From Luzula sylvatica (lineage: Eukaryota > Streptophyta > Magnoliopsida > Poales > Juncaceae): DNA of 64,000 nt. The stretch is taken from positions 25,701,054-25,765,053 of the forward strand of contig OX326957.1 in NCBI GenBank assembly GCA_946800325.1, written 5' to 3'. The translations under genes and the position numbers were made by a program. This document shows positions 1 to 11,089 of the stretch, one piece after another (the stretch's first letter is position 1; each line of letters opens with the position of its first letter). Below the pieces are notes generated by a model. That model saw only the letters and a list, made by a program, of their open reading frames with translations, did not search any database and was not told the DNA's origin.

Positions 1-67
1 TATTGCAATTGCTTCTCGTCCTCAACCACCACAAGGGAGGGAGCCAACGAGCGAGAGAGAAAACGCC

Positions 68-1574
68 ATGACCATGAATCCTCGTAGACCTCGAGAGATC
101 CTCGCCATCTCCAAAACCCTAACCCGTTCTTTCTACTCCACCCCTTCGCTCCTCCAAACCCTAGACACTTCATCTCCCACCTCCACTCCTCAGTCCCGTC
201 TTGCAGAGCTCAGACGCCGACTCGCGGCTGAGGTACCGATTCCGGGAGATTTCGTCTATTCGGTACCTGTCGGTACGAAGAAGAATCCTATTCGCAAACC
301 TGATTGGATGAAGGAGACTATTCCTGGCGGATCCAAATATACTGCAATTAAGGTATAAAAGTGTTTGCAATTCAGCTATATTATACTTAATTTTCCAATT
401 TGATCCCTGCATTTTTCTTTTTTGGTCTCTAATTTCATTTCCATGAAGGCGAAACTGAGAGAGCTGAACCTACACACGGTATGCGAGGAGGCGAGGTGTC
501 CTAATCTCGGCGAATGCTGGTCTGGTGGCGAAACCGGTACCGCCACTGCTACTATTATGATCCTCGGCGACACCTGTACTCGTGGTTGCAGGTTCGTCTT
601 TTTTCTATTTTCTCCTTCAAAATCTCAAATCATCACGTACATACCCCTAAAAAACAAGAAATAAATTACAGGTTTTGTAATGTAAAGACATCTCGAACCC
701 CACCGCCACCAGACCCGAACGAACCCACCAACGTGGCTCAAGCGATCGCATCGTGGGGTCTAGACTACATCGTCATAACGAGCGTTGACCGAGACGACTT
801 GTCAGACCAAGGAAGCAATCATTTCACCGAGACAATTCAAAAACTAAAAGCATTGAAACCCAACATTCTCATCGAAGCCCTCGGTCCGTACCTTCTAGAA
901 CCTTCCTTCTATTTAACAAATTTAATAAATTGTTTATGCAGTTCCTGATTTTCGTGGGGACATGAGTTGTGTCGAGAAAGTGGCGAAATCAGGATTGGAC
1001 GTGTTCGCGCATAACATCGAAACCGTCGAAGAATTACAACGAAACGTGCGTGACCATCGAGCGAATTTCAATCAATCGCTCGACGTGTTAAAAATGGCCA
1101 AGGAGTTGGCCCCGCCGGGTACGCTCACGAAGACGTCAATCATGCTTGGTTGTGGCGAAACCCCAGATCAGGTATTAATTAAATTCGAAGGCCATATTCG
1201 TAATTTGGTTAATTTAATTGTTTGGTTGGTTAAAAGATTGAAAGGACGATGGAGAAGGTGAGAGAAGCGGGAGTGGACGTGTTCACGTTAGGGCAGTACA
1301 TGCGGCCTTCGAAAAGACACATGGCGGTCTCTGAGTACGTTTCGCCGCAAGCTTTCGAGAGATATCGCGTCCTAGGAGAACAAATGGTATGATATAACGA
1401 AATTAAATTCCTTTTTGTGTTAATATTATATAATATGTATTCATAATTTTTATGTTATTTTTGTAGGGATTTAGATACGTGGCGTCTGGGCCGATGGTGA
1501 GGTCATCGTACAAAGCGGGTGAATTTTACATCAAGTCCATGATTGATGCAGATCGTACCAGATCTACTGCTTGA
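68..1574 (+). CDS. LIP1: Lipoyl synthase, mitochondrial; six exons, complete
   Basis: A radical-SAM enzyme that inserts two sulphurs into octanoyl groups on mitochondrial proteins such as glycine cleavage H protein and 2-oxoacid dehydrogenase E2 subunits. I read exons 68-352, 449-591, 672-883, 942-1171, 1237-1386 and 1467-1574, all with GT..AG introns of 58-96 nt, giving 1128 nt and 375 residues, close to the family's usual length. The auxiliary-cluster motif [12 protein letters not shown] lies at residues 107-118. The radical-SAM motif CTRGCRFC (138-145) is split by intron 2. The C-terminal [11 protein letters not shown] carries the conserved RSSY. The first ~60 residues are Arg/Ser-rich, as in a mitochondrial transit peptide. 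The start is the first ATG (68); a second ATG two codons on (74) is an alternative. No disabling change was seen. Splice sites are inferred from reading-frame continuity and family similarity. Confidence 0.95.
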
Positions 1575-2190
1575 ATTTGTAAAGTTACGGTTTGGTCCTC
1601 GAATCTGATTTAAATTACGAGGTGCTTGAAAATAATGATGCCAGTTTTGTCGATATTTTTTTCTTGTTCTGAAATTGTGAATGTTATTAATTTTGGCATT
1701 TAACGATTTGGGATAATGTGTCGGGTCTCTTTTATGTTGTAATATTTCATAAAGAGGGTGTTTTTCATAATTTGATGTAAACAATATTTGATAAATAATT
1801 GAGGGATGTGCTGTTAGTATTATTGATTTTATAAAGGGTATAATAACAAATGCATAATAGATTAACAAGACACGATAAATAGATATTATCCATAGATAAT
1901 AAAGAATATAGTCAGTCAAATAAGTAAATTGAATATCCAAAATATTAAAACAAAGTGTGCACAAATTAAAAAGGAATGATAAACATATATAAAGTATATA
2001 TAAAAAATATAAAATTGATGGATAACATTTAATTAGTAATTGAAGGATAGCGAATATCATTTTCTCGAAAATAATTTGATGTAAAATGATTTATTTCTTG
2101 TTAAATGAATTTCTATTTAACAAATAATTTTATGTAAACATTAGGCCAAAACTACAAATCTTCCTTAGAACTAGACAATCAAAATACTAC
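1575..2190. other. LIP1 3' flank and start of the duplicated block
   Basis: No gene. AT-rich 3' flank of LIP1. From about 1665 onward it is repeated in inverted orientation near 24640-26040, so the duplication that gave P450 copy 3 begins roughly 90 bp after the LIP1 stop codon. The site at 1988-1996 (TATAAAGTA) is the empty counterpart of the MULE insertion at 24836-25626. Confidence 0.75.
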
Positions 2191-2554
2191 ACTAATATAT
2201 CGTTGTCGGAAACAAATATAAACAAGTTCATGTTTATTTCATCCATTGTTAAAAGTAAAAACTATTTTTTCAATAGAAAAGATTTTGTTATAATTTAATT
2301 GAAACTCAACGATACAACAAAAGATAAAATTTGTTGGCCTGTCGAATTTATTCAAAGTGCAAACAAAGATAAGGCAGTGTTTCTTGTGAAATACTAGCCA
2401 AAACAATAGATAGAAACAATCATTGTTTTTGTTTTCTTCAAATAAGTTCAAATGGAAAATAACAAAACTATTCTAAAAATCCATATATACACATCACCTC
2501 CATTCATGCCTTCATATAATCCTTCCTACTTTCTCAGTTCTCATCAAAACAACA
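2191..2554 (+). promoter_or_regulatory. Promoter block of CYP96A copy 1
   Basis: About 350 bp conserved upstream of all four P450 genes (14262-14601, complement of about 24244-24600, 44280-44603). Shared segments include GGAAACAAATATAAACAAGTT, GTTGGCCTTTTGAATTTATTCAAAG or close variants, and AGTGTTTCTTGTGAAATACTAG. A TATA-like CATATATACACATC lies at about 2480-2495, some 70 bp before the ATG. Conservation even upstream of the divergent copy 4 suggests that basal expression signals are shared. The function of individual boxes is unknown. Confidence 0.6.
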
Positions 2555-4075
2555 ATGGCTTTTCAAAGTTTTTCTTCCTTGGAGGTTCTCTTCTCCATCC
2601 CTTGTCTCCTTTTCCTGATATATTATTATCGACATATTTTCACGTCCAAATACCGAAACTCATCGATTCCGATACACTGGCCAATTTTAGGCATGCTGCC
2701 AGGATTACTCTTGAATTTATCCAATTATCAGGACTGGATCACACGAATCCTCACCGAAACCAGGTGTAATTTCTGGTTTTTCGGTCCATGGTTTTCAAAC
2801 ATGAATTTCTTACTCACCAGCGATCCTGCGAATATTCAACATATTTTCACGTCGAATTTCAAAAACTACCCGAAAGGCGAGGAGTTTTTGGAAATTTTCG
2901 ATATACTAGGTGATGGCATCTTTAACTCTGATGAAGAAACATGGCGCTCTCAGCGTATCAAGGCACAACATCTCATGTCTCACACACAATTTCGTGCCTA
3001 CGTGGCCCGAACGAGTAGGGAAAAGGTCGTAAATAGCCTTCTTCCTATGCTCGTCGAAACCGAGGGGCATGGGCAAGCATTCGACTTGCAAGACGTGTTT
3101 TTTAGGCTAACTTTCGATACTACTACGAAGTTAGTGTTCGGAGTCGATCCGGGTTGTCTATCAAAAGATTTACCGACTATTCCTTTTGCTCAAGGAATGG
3201 ATGATGCGATGGGCACCTTGTTTCTTCGGAACGCACTACCGTCTTTTCTTTGGAAATTTATGAGGAAACTAAATGTTGGTCCTGAAAAGAAGCACGCGAA
3301 TGCATGTAGAGCGATTGATCATTTCATAGAAGAAACCATCGAGAAAAGAAGGGTGGAGAAGAAGGAAAGTGATGCTTTTCCAGATTTATTATCTTCTTAT
3401 ATAGACGATAACGAGACCGGTAAAATCAACAAGTATTTGAGAGACACGACAATTAACTTCATGCTGGCGGGTCGAGACACGACCGGCTCGGGCCTCACCT
3501 GGTTTTTCTGGCTCCTCACTCAACACCCTCACGTGGAACAAAATATTCTGGATGAACTAATATCTATTCCTCATACCTTAACTTCGGAAGGCCTGGCAGT
3601 CTTCGACTCTGATGACCTCGCAAAATTAAACTATCTACACGCAGCAATATGCGAGTCGCTACGTCTTTTCCCTCCCGTTCATTCTGAAAGCAAAGGGGTC
3701 ATAAAGACCGATATGCTTCCGAGCGGGCACATAGTGAAGCCGGGGGTAAGAATTTTCATTGCCACATATGTGATGGCGAGGATGGAAGGTGTGTGGGGGG
3801 AGGATTGTAAGGAATTCAAGCCTGAAAGGTGGATTAATGAAAAAGGTAAGATAAAATATGAACCTTCATATAAATTTCTTTCGTTTAATTCGGGACCGAG
3901 GACTTGTTTGGGAAAAGACATGGCGCTTACGCAAATGAAGGCCGTCGCATCTGCCATGGTCTACAACTTCTGTTTCGAAACCATCAAAGGGCACGTGGTT
4001 CAGCACAAGCTTTCCATTATGCTCCACATGAAAGATGGCCTCATGGTCAAGCTCAAGAAGAGAAATATAGTTTGA
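2555..4075 (+). CDS. CYP96A: Cytochrome P450, CYP96A type, copy 1
   Basis: An intronless 506-residue ER-anchored monooxygenase. Family members hydroxylate long-chain aliphatics, such as mid-chain hydroxylation of wax alkanes by MAH1/CYP96A15; some relatives act on alkaloids, so the substrate here is not proven. It has an N-terminal hydrophobic anchor (residues ~8-25) and a short proline-bearing hinge. The family block LGDGIFNSDEETW is present. The I-helix AGRDTT lies at 305-310, ExxR as ESLR at 367-370, PERW at 423-426, and the heme loop FNSGPRTCLG at 444-453 with Cys451 as ligand. No intron, stop or frameshift was seen. It is near-identical to copies 2 and 3; it differs from copy 2 by one fewer Leu codon in the anchor and a few substitutions. 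It sits head-to-tail behind LIP1 and ahead of the dead PMEI copy. Subfamily is judged by eye. Confidence 0.95.
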   Translation: MAFQSFSSLEVLFSIPCLLFLIYYYRHIFTSKYRNSSIPIHWPILGMLPGLLLNLSNYQDWITRILTETRCNFWFFGPWFSNMNFLLTSDPANIQHIFTSNFKNYPKGEEFLEIFDILGDGIFNSDEETWRSQRIKAQHLMSHTQFRAYVARTSREKVVNSLLPMLVETEGHGQAFDLQDVFFRLTFDTTTKLVFGVDPGCLSKDLPTIPFAQGMDDAMGTLFLRNALPSFLWKFMRKLNVGPEKKHANACRAIDHFIEETIEKRRVEKKESDAFPDLLSSYIDDNETGKINKYLRDTTINFMLAGRDTTGSGLTWFFWLLTQHPHVEQNILDELISIPHTLTSEGLAVFDSDDLAKLNYLHAAICESLRLFPPVHSESKGVIKTDMLPSGHIVKPGVRIFIATYVMARMEGVWGEDCKEFKPERWINEKGKIKYEPSYKFLSFNSGPRTCLGKDMALTQMKAVASAMVYNFCFETIKGHVVQHKLSIMLHMKDGLMVKLKKRNIV

Positions 4076-4280
4076 ACAACTCATATCTGTTATTAAGTTC
4101 GTACATCTATTGTGTTGTGTTGCCAAAATGCTTTCTGAAATGTATATATTTTGTGTTTTAATGAATGAAAAATCATCCGAGTTTGTGTATTCATGAAAAT
4201 AAAAGAGTAGTGATGCTCGAAGAAGCTTGATGATGTGGATATAAATTAACTCATAAATACATTAAGAATTATTTATGATG

Positions 4281-5441
4281 AGGTGGGAATCGACATCCCA
4301 CCTGTTCTTTAACTGCCACTTTGCTGCGGAAGGGTGGTCCAAAATAATCGGACGAAACTTATGGTGGAATTCTCTCATCGACACAAACCCTCTGCTAATT
4401 TGGTGTGGAGGTAAGGAAAGAGCTAAAGACCCATGTCAATCCGAATCTGGGAATCGACATCCCACTTGTTCTTTAACTGCCACTTTGCTGCGGAAGGGTG
4501 GTCCAAAATAATCGGACGAAACTTATGGTGGAATTCTCTCATCGACACAAACCCTCTGCTAATTTGGTGTGGAGGTAAGGAAAGAGCTAAAGACCCAAGT
4601 TCAATCCGAATCTGGGAATCGACATCCCACCTGTTCTTTAACTGCCACTTTGCTGCGGAAGGGTGGTCCAAAAACGAAACTTATGGTGGAATTCTCTCAT
4701 CGACACAAACCCTCTGCTAATTTGGTGTGGAGGTAAGGAAAGAGCTAAAGACCCAAGTTCAATCCGAATCTGGGAATCGACATCCCACCTGTTATTTAAC
4801 TACCACTTTGCTGCGGAAGGGTGGTCCAAAATAATCGGACGAAACTTATGGTGGAATTCTCTCATCGACACAAACCCTCTGCTAATTTGGTCTGGAGGTA
4901 AGGAAAGAGCTAAAGACCCAAGTTCAATCCGAATCTGGGAATCGACATCCCACCTGTTCTTTAACTACCACTTTGCTGCGGAAGGGTGGTCCAAAATAAT
5001 CGGACGAAACTTATGGTGGAATTCTCTCATCGACACAAACCCTCTGCTAATTTGGTCTGGAGGTAAGGAAAGAGCTAAAGACCCAAGTTCAATCCGAATC
5101 TGGGAGTCGACCTTCGCGGCGATGGTCTGGCAGCTCTGGAAAGAGCGCAACCAGCATGTTTTCAAGGCGGATGGCCCGCACAAACCCCCGAGGACGGTGG
5201 CTGAGCTGGCGGAAAGGGGGGGGGGCATCCATATGGAGGATCTACGGTTAGCCCAATCTCTCCGAGTCATTATCCAGCCAACCCACGGAATCACACCGTA
5301 ATCTTGTTTCGTGCATGAATTATTCTGATATGAGTCCCTAGGTACGGCTATGTAAATAATTGAGGGGTCCTACCCTCTGTAACTAAACTATTTTTATTTT
5401 GTTTAATACAAAATGGGGCTACGCCCCATAATTTTTTTTTT
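4281..5441 (+). mobile_element. 5'-truncated LINE (non-LTR retrotransposon) 3' end
   Basis: Encodes the tail of a plant LINE reverse-transcriptase polyprotein. There are zf-RVT-like segments (SHLFFNCHFAAEGWSKI) followed by the typical WQLWKERNQHVF block near 5125-5165, then a stop near 5300. The 3' noncoding part ends in a GGGGCTACGCCCC stem-loop and a homopolymer tract at about 5430-5441. Comparison with the inverted paralogue (22316-22578) shows that the host MITE sequence is interrupted here and that a short host segment was lost at the junction. Endonuclease and RT core are absent, so it is immobile. Confidence 0.8.
4285..5101 (+). repeat. Tandem 165-bp (55-codon) repeat inside the LINE
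   Basis: Five consecutive units beginning with GGGAATCGACATCCCAC at 4285, 4449, 4614, 4772 and 4937, with a partial sixth start at 5102. Spacing is 164, 165, 158, 165 and 165 bp. Units are nearly identical, so amplification is recent. The usual period is a multiple of three, so the zf-RVT segment is repeated in frame; the 164-bp and 158-bp units break the frame. Confidence 0.95.
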
Positions 5442-5579
5442 TTGACTATTTTAATTTAGGATTGAATATCTAATTAAAATGTTAAATCATAAATTAAATT
5501 ATTAATTATTAAAATATTAAATCATATTCACGTCATCAAGTTTTTCGGTGGAGAAATTAGCATATATCCAATATTTTCC

Positions 5580-6366
5580 AAAATGAATCATCCGAGTTTG
5601 TGTATTCATGAAAATGAAGTATCCTTGCAGACTACCTGTTTTAATAAGAAAATTTATCACAAACGGTTTTAATAAGAAAAACATTATTAATTAGTTTGCA
5701 TATTTTGAATTGATTTAAACAACATGTTATACGTCTAAAATATCGATGTATTTTAAGGATACCGACAAGATCGGATAAAGCACGTGAACTATCCAAATAT
5801 TTTAGTATATATATTTTGTTGTAGTGAATTAATAGTTAACTAGAAACTAGAAATTGAAACAAAACTATCCATTTCCCTAAAAAAAAAACAAATTGAATAA
5901 ACTAAAAATTAGAACAAAATTACAATTTCAGTCAAAAAACTCAAAATAAATTTTTATTACTTACCTTAAAAAATCTGGTCTGAAGGTCTTCAGTCTGATC
6001 GTTTTCATATGCATAGATTTACACATTAGTCTTTTGACATGTCAAGTAACATATACTTAATATTAACATGTTATAAATGATTTACGTGTCAAGTAATATT
6101 TAATTGAGTCAATTAAAAAACCTAATTAATCCATTTAATTACTTTTAGCCACCTCATCAAAAACGTTGGTATGGGCGTTGGGGCCAACTCTATTTCCCCC
6201 CAAAAAAAAAAAAAATATATATATATATATATATCCAACTTTAGTTATTTGTTACGGTCAAAAGACTAACTTGTATATCTATGTATATGAGCCGTTTTAG
6301 AAAAACGAAAAACAATAATACAACTCACAGCCGTTTAAGGTTCTAAATTTAGACTGTCTCCAATCC
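5580..6366. other. Duplicated spacer between P450 and PMEI
   Basis: No gene. AT-rich spacer homologous to about 16615-17320 in the second unit, for example AAGGATACCGACAAG and the block around TTGGTATGGGCGTTGGGGCC. Contains an (AT)n run near 6212-6235. Confidence 0.7.
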
Positions 6367-6374
6367 TATAAATA
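6367..6374 (+). promoter_or_regulatory. TATA box of the PMEI pseudogene
   Basis: TATAAATA about 100 bp before the former ATG, in a context conserved with the intact copy (17320-17327). Confidence 0.6.
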
Positions 6375-6474
6375 CCAACCCTCTTTCCTTCTTACAAATC
6401 ATCTCCTCTTCTGTCCAAGTGTCTTTGATCCAAGAAGTGAGATATCGAGATCAAGATCAATTGCAAAAGGTACA

Positions 6475-6995
6475 ATGTAGACATCAACACAACTCGTTAT
6501 TTTCCTATTGTTGTCGTCCCGATTTGGTCCTTCGCGTCATCGAACCAGGCTGTTTCCTCTGTATGCAGTCACACCCATGATCCGAAACTCTGCACCTCCA
6601 CCTCGATTCGCTTTGCAAATTCGTTTCGCGTCATCAATGCTAAGGACGTCTTGCAAATGCACCTTCGAGCAACTTCCAAGCGCGCTGCTTCCGCAAAGGA
6701 CAATGTTTCGAAGATTGATGGCAGGTATCCTCCTACAATCAACAATGCATTGAGATCTTGTGGACACTTATATGGCAACATCATCGACTTGATCGGAGTT
6801 TGCATACGGACAATCGATGCCAACGACCAACAAACAAAGATTATGGTCCAGATCAGTCTCTCGGAGGTCATCCAATCGATACAACAATGCGACATGTCAT
6901 TTCAAAGGATGATAGCCAAGAACCCAATGACGCGCTTCGATGCCTCCCTCTTGAAGATGTCGACTAACTGCAATGATCTAACCAATATGATATGA
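6475..6995 (+). pseudogene. PMEI-domain inhibitor pseudogene
   Basis: Paralogue of the intact gene at 17435-17956. Codon 2 is TAG (AAG in the intact copy), and a single base is missing in the signal-peptide region (TCGTCCCGATTTGG against TCGTACCCGCTCTGG), so the gene is 521 nt instead of 522. Beyond the shift, the frame from 6651 runs openly to the normal end (..NCNDLTNMI). The upstream TATA box and 5' UTR are still conserved, so transcription may persist. A short protein from an internal ATG (6651) would lack signal peptide and first cysteine pair, so it is unlikely to work as an inhibitor. Confidence 0.9.
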
Positions 6996-8049
6996 CGAAC
7001 ACTTGCCAATTTTTTTTTTTTTTTGCGTGGCAATGTACTTATAGTCTTTTTGTATACGAATTACTGAATTTTATAAACGAATTTGGCCATTGTTTCATCT
7101 CTCTATTTATATACCTTTGTAATACATTTAGGATTCACCACCCCCCCCCAACCCCCCCTATCTACGGAACAGAGATGATAATTGAGAGCATTTTATTTAG
7201 GGAAAAAACTCAATTATCGCTCATTTTTTATATAATTTTCTTAAATACCAACTTTAATTGTCAAAAAAATTTCAATTTACAAAACTAACACTAAACTAAC
7301 CCAAATGCAGAACTAACACTTCTCCAACTAACTTGGCGAAAATTTAACAACTTTCGCCAAGGACTTGACGAAAATGCTTAAATGAATTTAGGATTGTGAA
7401 TATTGATCAAATATAATGAGTACGGTCAAAAGTGCAAAGCCAGGATTTTGTATCCACCATACTGATTGTATGTTGACCTTGTTTATGGACTAAAATACAT
7501 TTAACCATTTTCGCCAAATCATTTGACGAAAATATATGTTATTTGTTTTTTTTTTTCTATTTTTGTCTCTTTTGATGAGTTCAGAAAATTTAGTCATGTA
7601 CAATATTAATTTCTAAAAATAGTTGATTAGGCCCTTAGTCATAGTGGGCTTGTTTGGCAAGACAAGAAATAGGGGAACGTCGGAATAGAGAATAGTCTCT
7701 ATTCAATTTTATTCCAATAACATTTGATGATATTATTGATTCAAAAGATATAAATAATAATTAATGACCAAACTATCTTTGTTCATAATTTAACAAGTTA
7801 AGGAAGTTTAAAACAAGTATCACGATAATAAAATGAAGATGAATTATTTTAATGAATTAAAACAAGTACCATGATAATAAAAAAAAATAATGGTTAATTG
7901 TAGTTTCATTTGAACTATTCAATTTCTAGCCTCCCTTTCGTTTTTTGTTATTACGTTGCATATCTTCCCACAATGCATATATGTTATAGTTTATCCAGAC
8001 AGTTGTCAAAAATCTGTGAATCTCATTAAACTTTAAATAATAGTATATA
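6996..8049. other. AT-rich intergenic stretch
   Basis: No gene recognised. Holds a C-rich run (7141-7157) and several TTTTCGCCAA / TTGGCGAAAA motifs in both orientations between 7330 and 7520, possibly a decayed foldback element. Confidence 0.5.
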
Positions 8050-8085
8050 CTAGCAAAACCCTCGCGCAATTACGCGAGTTGTTTT
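8050..8085 (-). mobile_element. Helitron-like 3' terminus (minus strand)
   Basis: Read on the minus strand: a hairpin with arms CTCGCG (8073-8078) and CGCGAG (8061-8066), a short spacer, then CTAG at 8053-8050 followed by host T. This is the Helitron 3' end layout (GC hairpin plus CTRR, target A|T). The element would extend rightward; its 5' TC end and any Rep/helicase gene were not found. Confidence 0.5.
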
Positions 8086-8740
8086 AAGCTTTGTAAATGA
8101 ATCTAATTTATATTGGTGAAAACATATCTAAATAAAATCATGCATTGCACAGAAAACCTTTTACGATATAGTTTGTATTGAAAAGAAAATAAGAAATAGT
8201 GATTACATTGCTTGTTACACTATGATGTACCAAAATATTTTCATACATGTATTTGTTACACCACATACAACTTGCTACATTATTAACCAAATTAAATTTG
8301 GTGTTCATTTCCAAAAATATCGTACCGGTTAATTCGTCAACATTTCGCATGAAATAACTCTACATGTTATAGTTTAGGCACTTTAAATACAAATTTTTCT
8401 CCACTACACGAAAATTTAAAAAAATGAAATTTTAAAAGGGCCAAATTGATATAAATAAATGTATATAAATTTGGTACCCTTTGTATTTTTCCGGCTCGTG
8501 AATTCGTTATTGTTTGCATGATGTGTAGATGCATCAATTGCAATCACCAAAAGATTATACTTGAATGATGATGTTCGAGCTAAATATTCATGTGATTATA
8601 ATTCACAAAATTCAATTTGTAAGGATCAAGTGTGTATATTTATTTCGCGTTCATGTCGCATTGAAACCCGTGAATATAAAGAATCGTGCGTAACTTGTCA
8701 ACTCCACAACATAAAAAATCGGAGCACAAATCCCCGTTTT

Positions 8741-8830
8741 GGTAGTTCAAGCAGATGGTACCTAACCTCATTTCTTAGAGGTGCAAGATTCGAATCCTGC
8801 GCGTAGCTGGACTATTTTTTTCTATTAAGA
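8741..8830 (+). mobile_element. tRNA-derived SINE head
   Basis: A polymerase III type internal promoter: A-box-like TAGTTCAAGCAGATGG and B-box-like AGATTCGAATCCT about 35 bp apart, followed by a T-rich tail. It does not fold as a functional tRNA that I can recognise, so a SINE fragment is the likeliest reading. Confidence 0.5.
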
Positions 8831-9099
8831 TATTATTTAGTCTCTAGTGTGTGTATGCGACTTATAACAAAAAAATCCGGAGAACAACAAGTGGTGCAAA
8901 CTTTTCCCCAGCGTTGTTTTCACGTAGATGGGTTTTAAGGATTAAGAAAAAGAGAGACGGCGAGAGAAGATTTGGAGAAAAAGAAATTGTTGGCTTTTTT
9001 AAATTTGGTACCTGAAAATATTAAAATTTTGTTCGTCCTTGTAAAAAGGATAAATATCTTATTTAAATAATATACTATTTGATGGAAATTAATAACAAA

Positions 9100-10430
9100 A
9101 ATGACTTAAATCAAAGATGTAAATGAAAAAAAAAACTCAAAATATTGGCAATCACCAATATATCCTCAAAAAAATTGAAATTGTGTTTCAATGACCTGAA
9201 ACACTGATTAATGCTGAAATGACCCAAAAGAAGGACCAATATGCTGATTCTTATAAAATGGCCCAAATAATAATACTTTTCTAAACTAAATCCTGAAAAT
9301 ATCTGATACTTTAAAAAGGACCAAATAATTCTGAAATTATTTTAATATTATGTTTATATTTTAATAACTCTAAAATAGTGAAATTTCATAGAATAAAATT
9401 CTAGTTTCTGAAAACGACCAAAAAAATTGAAATGATGTGAAAAAAATAAAATAAATTAAATCTATCAAAAAGGGACTAATATTTTGATTTTTACCAAAAG
9501 GCCCCAAAAATGTTGAAATTTATGGAAAAAGGCTGAAATTTCTAAAAAGAAGAGCTCAGATTTATGGAAAAAAGACTGAAATTACCATTAAAGTTCTAAA
9601 ATCTTGTAAATTAAAAAATAACCTTTCAAAATTGTGCGAATATCTGAGAAATAATAGAAGAATGCCGAAAATCGCCGAAGCGGCTCACAATTTCTGAAAA
9701 ACTACTGAAGAGTTGATGAAAATCGCTGAGAATTTTGCCGAAAACCATCGAAAATTTACCTTTTGGCCATCACAACAGGGAGATCCTCCTTATCTCCTTA
9801 TCTGACACTCTTAATGACCAATTTCCTCAAAAAAGAAATGCCACGACCTGGACCCACCAATTAGATCTATTGCACAAACAAAGAATACACAATAAAATTC
9901 AACATTCACAAATTAGAAATGAGAAAGAAATTAACAAAATCAGATAAAATTCTATTAAATTTGTATATAAAAGATATTCTTGTAAAATATGATAATATCA
10001 AAAATACCTCTCTAAAATACGGAAATTACAAAAATATACTTATAAAACCTGGAAATATCAGATATGCCCCTTTAAATCAGAAAATTTAACAAAATACCCT
10101 TATAAAATGTTGAAATTTGGGATAAAAACGCAAAGTTGATGAAAAATAGGAAAAAAAACTCAAAAACTCAAAACTAAACTTAGGTTCAAAATTTACAAAA
10201 TAAACTTACGTTCCGTTAATTTAAATTCATAAATGCTGACAATTGGAGAAAAAAATGTAGCAAAATAAACCCCCAATTTGAAAAAAATGTTGTTGGGATA
10301 AGAATCTAAAAAATAGCCTTATAAAACTTCAAAATATCAGTTATACCCCATAAAATTATGAAAATAACAAAAACAAACTTGTAAAATCTGATTTTTATGA
10401 AGAAAAATCTTGAAATTCATCGATACAATT
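9100..10430. repeat. Degenerate short-motif repeat field
   Basis: No gene. Long AT-rich stretch made of loosely repeated phrases such as CTGAAATT, AAAAAGGACCAAAT and AAAATACCCTTATAAAA, at irregular 50-80 bp spacing. It looks like an old, diverged tandem array. Open frames here (for example 9735-9947) are compositional. Confidence 0.4.
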
Positions 10431-10700
10431 AACAATTCAGTTGGATTTTTTTAAATGAATGAATTTACATATATCAATACTGCCATTTTTGAACCCAATT
10501 TATCAATTTGAAATTCAATCGAGTTTTCCATCCATAACAATAACCCAAAAACTCTACTGGCAGAGCAGTAGATTAGCTTCGAAAGTGAAGAAAAAAAATT
10601 CAAATTTCCAACACAACTTTAGAAGATCAAAATTGCTTTACCTATAAAGAGAAATCCCTTCCAAAATGGGCGAGAGTTTTGTAGAAGAGAAGGAAAAGGA

Positions 10701-11089
10701 ATGAAGAACAGCAGCCTCGCGAAGCTGTCGCTGTGTTTAGGGTTTAAGGGTTTGAACGCGCACGCCTACTCTGCCTCGTGCCGTCACCTGCTCCGTCTCA
10801 TGCCGTCGCTATCTGCCACCGGTGTGTTCCAGCCGAAGAAGCCACCTAAAGTACCGCCAATCGCGTCGTCCTTCTATCCCGCGAGCGTCTTAGGTTTTCG
10901 TTGGTTTTTTATCTTCTTCTGAAGCGTGGAGCGTGCTTGAATGAGGAGCTGCGCAAGACGTCATTCCTTTTACCCTCTTTTAGCTCACGATCTTACAGAT
11001 TAAAAAAATCATCGAAGGGTGAAAAGAGCAACGACGTGGAAGAGGAAAATGAAGGCCCAGTGTTCAACATTATATCTATTTTAAGATAA
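10701..11089 (+). other. GC-rich island with short open frames; possible gene remnant
   Basis: A 73-codon frame (10701-10922) and an overlapping 62-codon frame (10901-11089) lie in a stretch much richer in G+C than its surroundings. The first begins MKNSSLAKLSLCLG and is Ser/Leu/Arg-rich, resembling an organelle-targeting N-terminus. No family was recognised and no convincing downstream exon was found. It could be a first exon, a captured gene fragment or a pseudogene. Confidence 0.25.

Larger units (their letters stand above)
4205..5579. mobile_element. MULE-type MITE with a LINE fragment nested inside
   Basis: Outer element homologous to the 263-bp MITE at 22316-22578 beside copy 3. The left flank carries AAAATAAAA (4196-4204), the target sequence used at copy 3. 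The matching site beside copy 2 (16253-16261) is empty. The right flank repeats about 30 bp of host sequence (AATCATCCGAGTTTGTGT and onward), so a small local rearrangement has altered this edge. The LINE fragment at 4281-5441 splits the MITE. Confidence 0.65.

Noticed and set aside
4275..5301. Novel repeat protein with 55-residue units
   Set aside because: The repeats are zf-RVT segments of a truncated LINE ending in the usual WKERN block. No promoter or start was seen, and two units break the frame.
7641..7760. MITE starting GGGCTTGTTTGGCAAG
   Set aside because: It resembles known element ends, but I could not find the inverted partner or a TSD.
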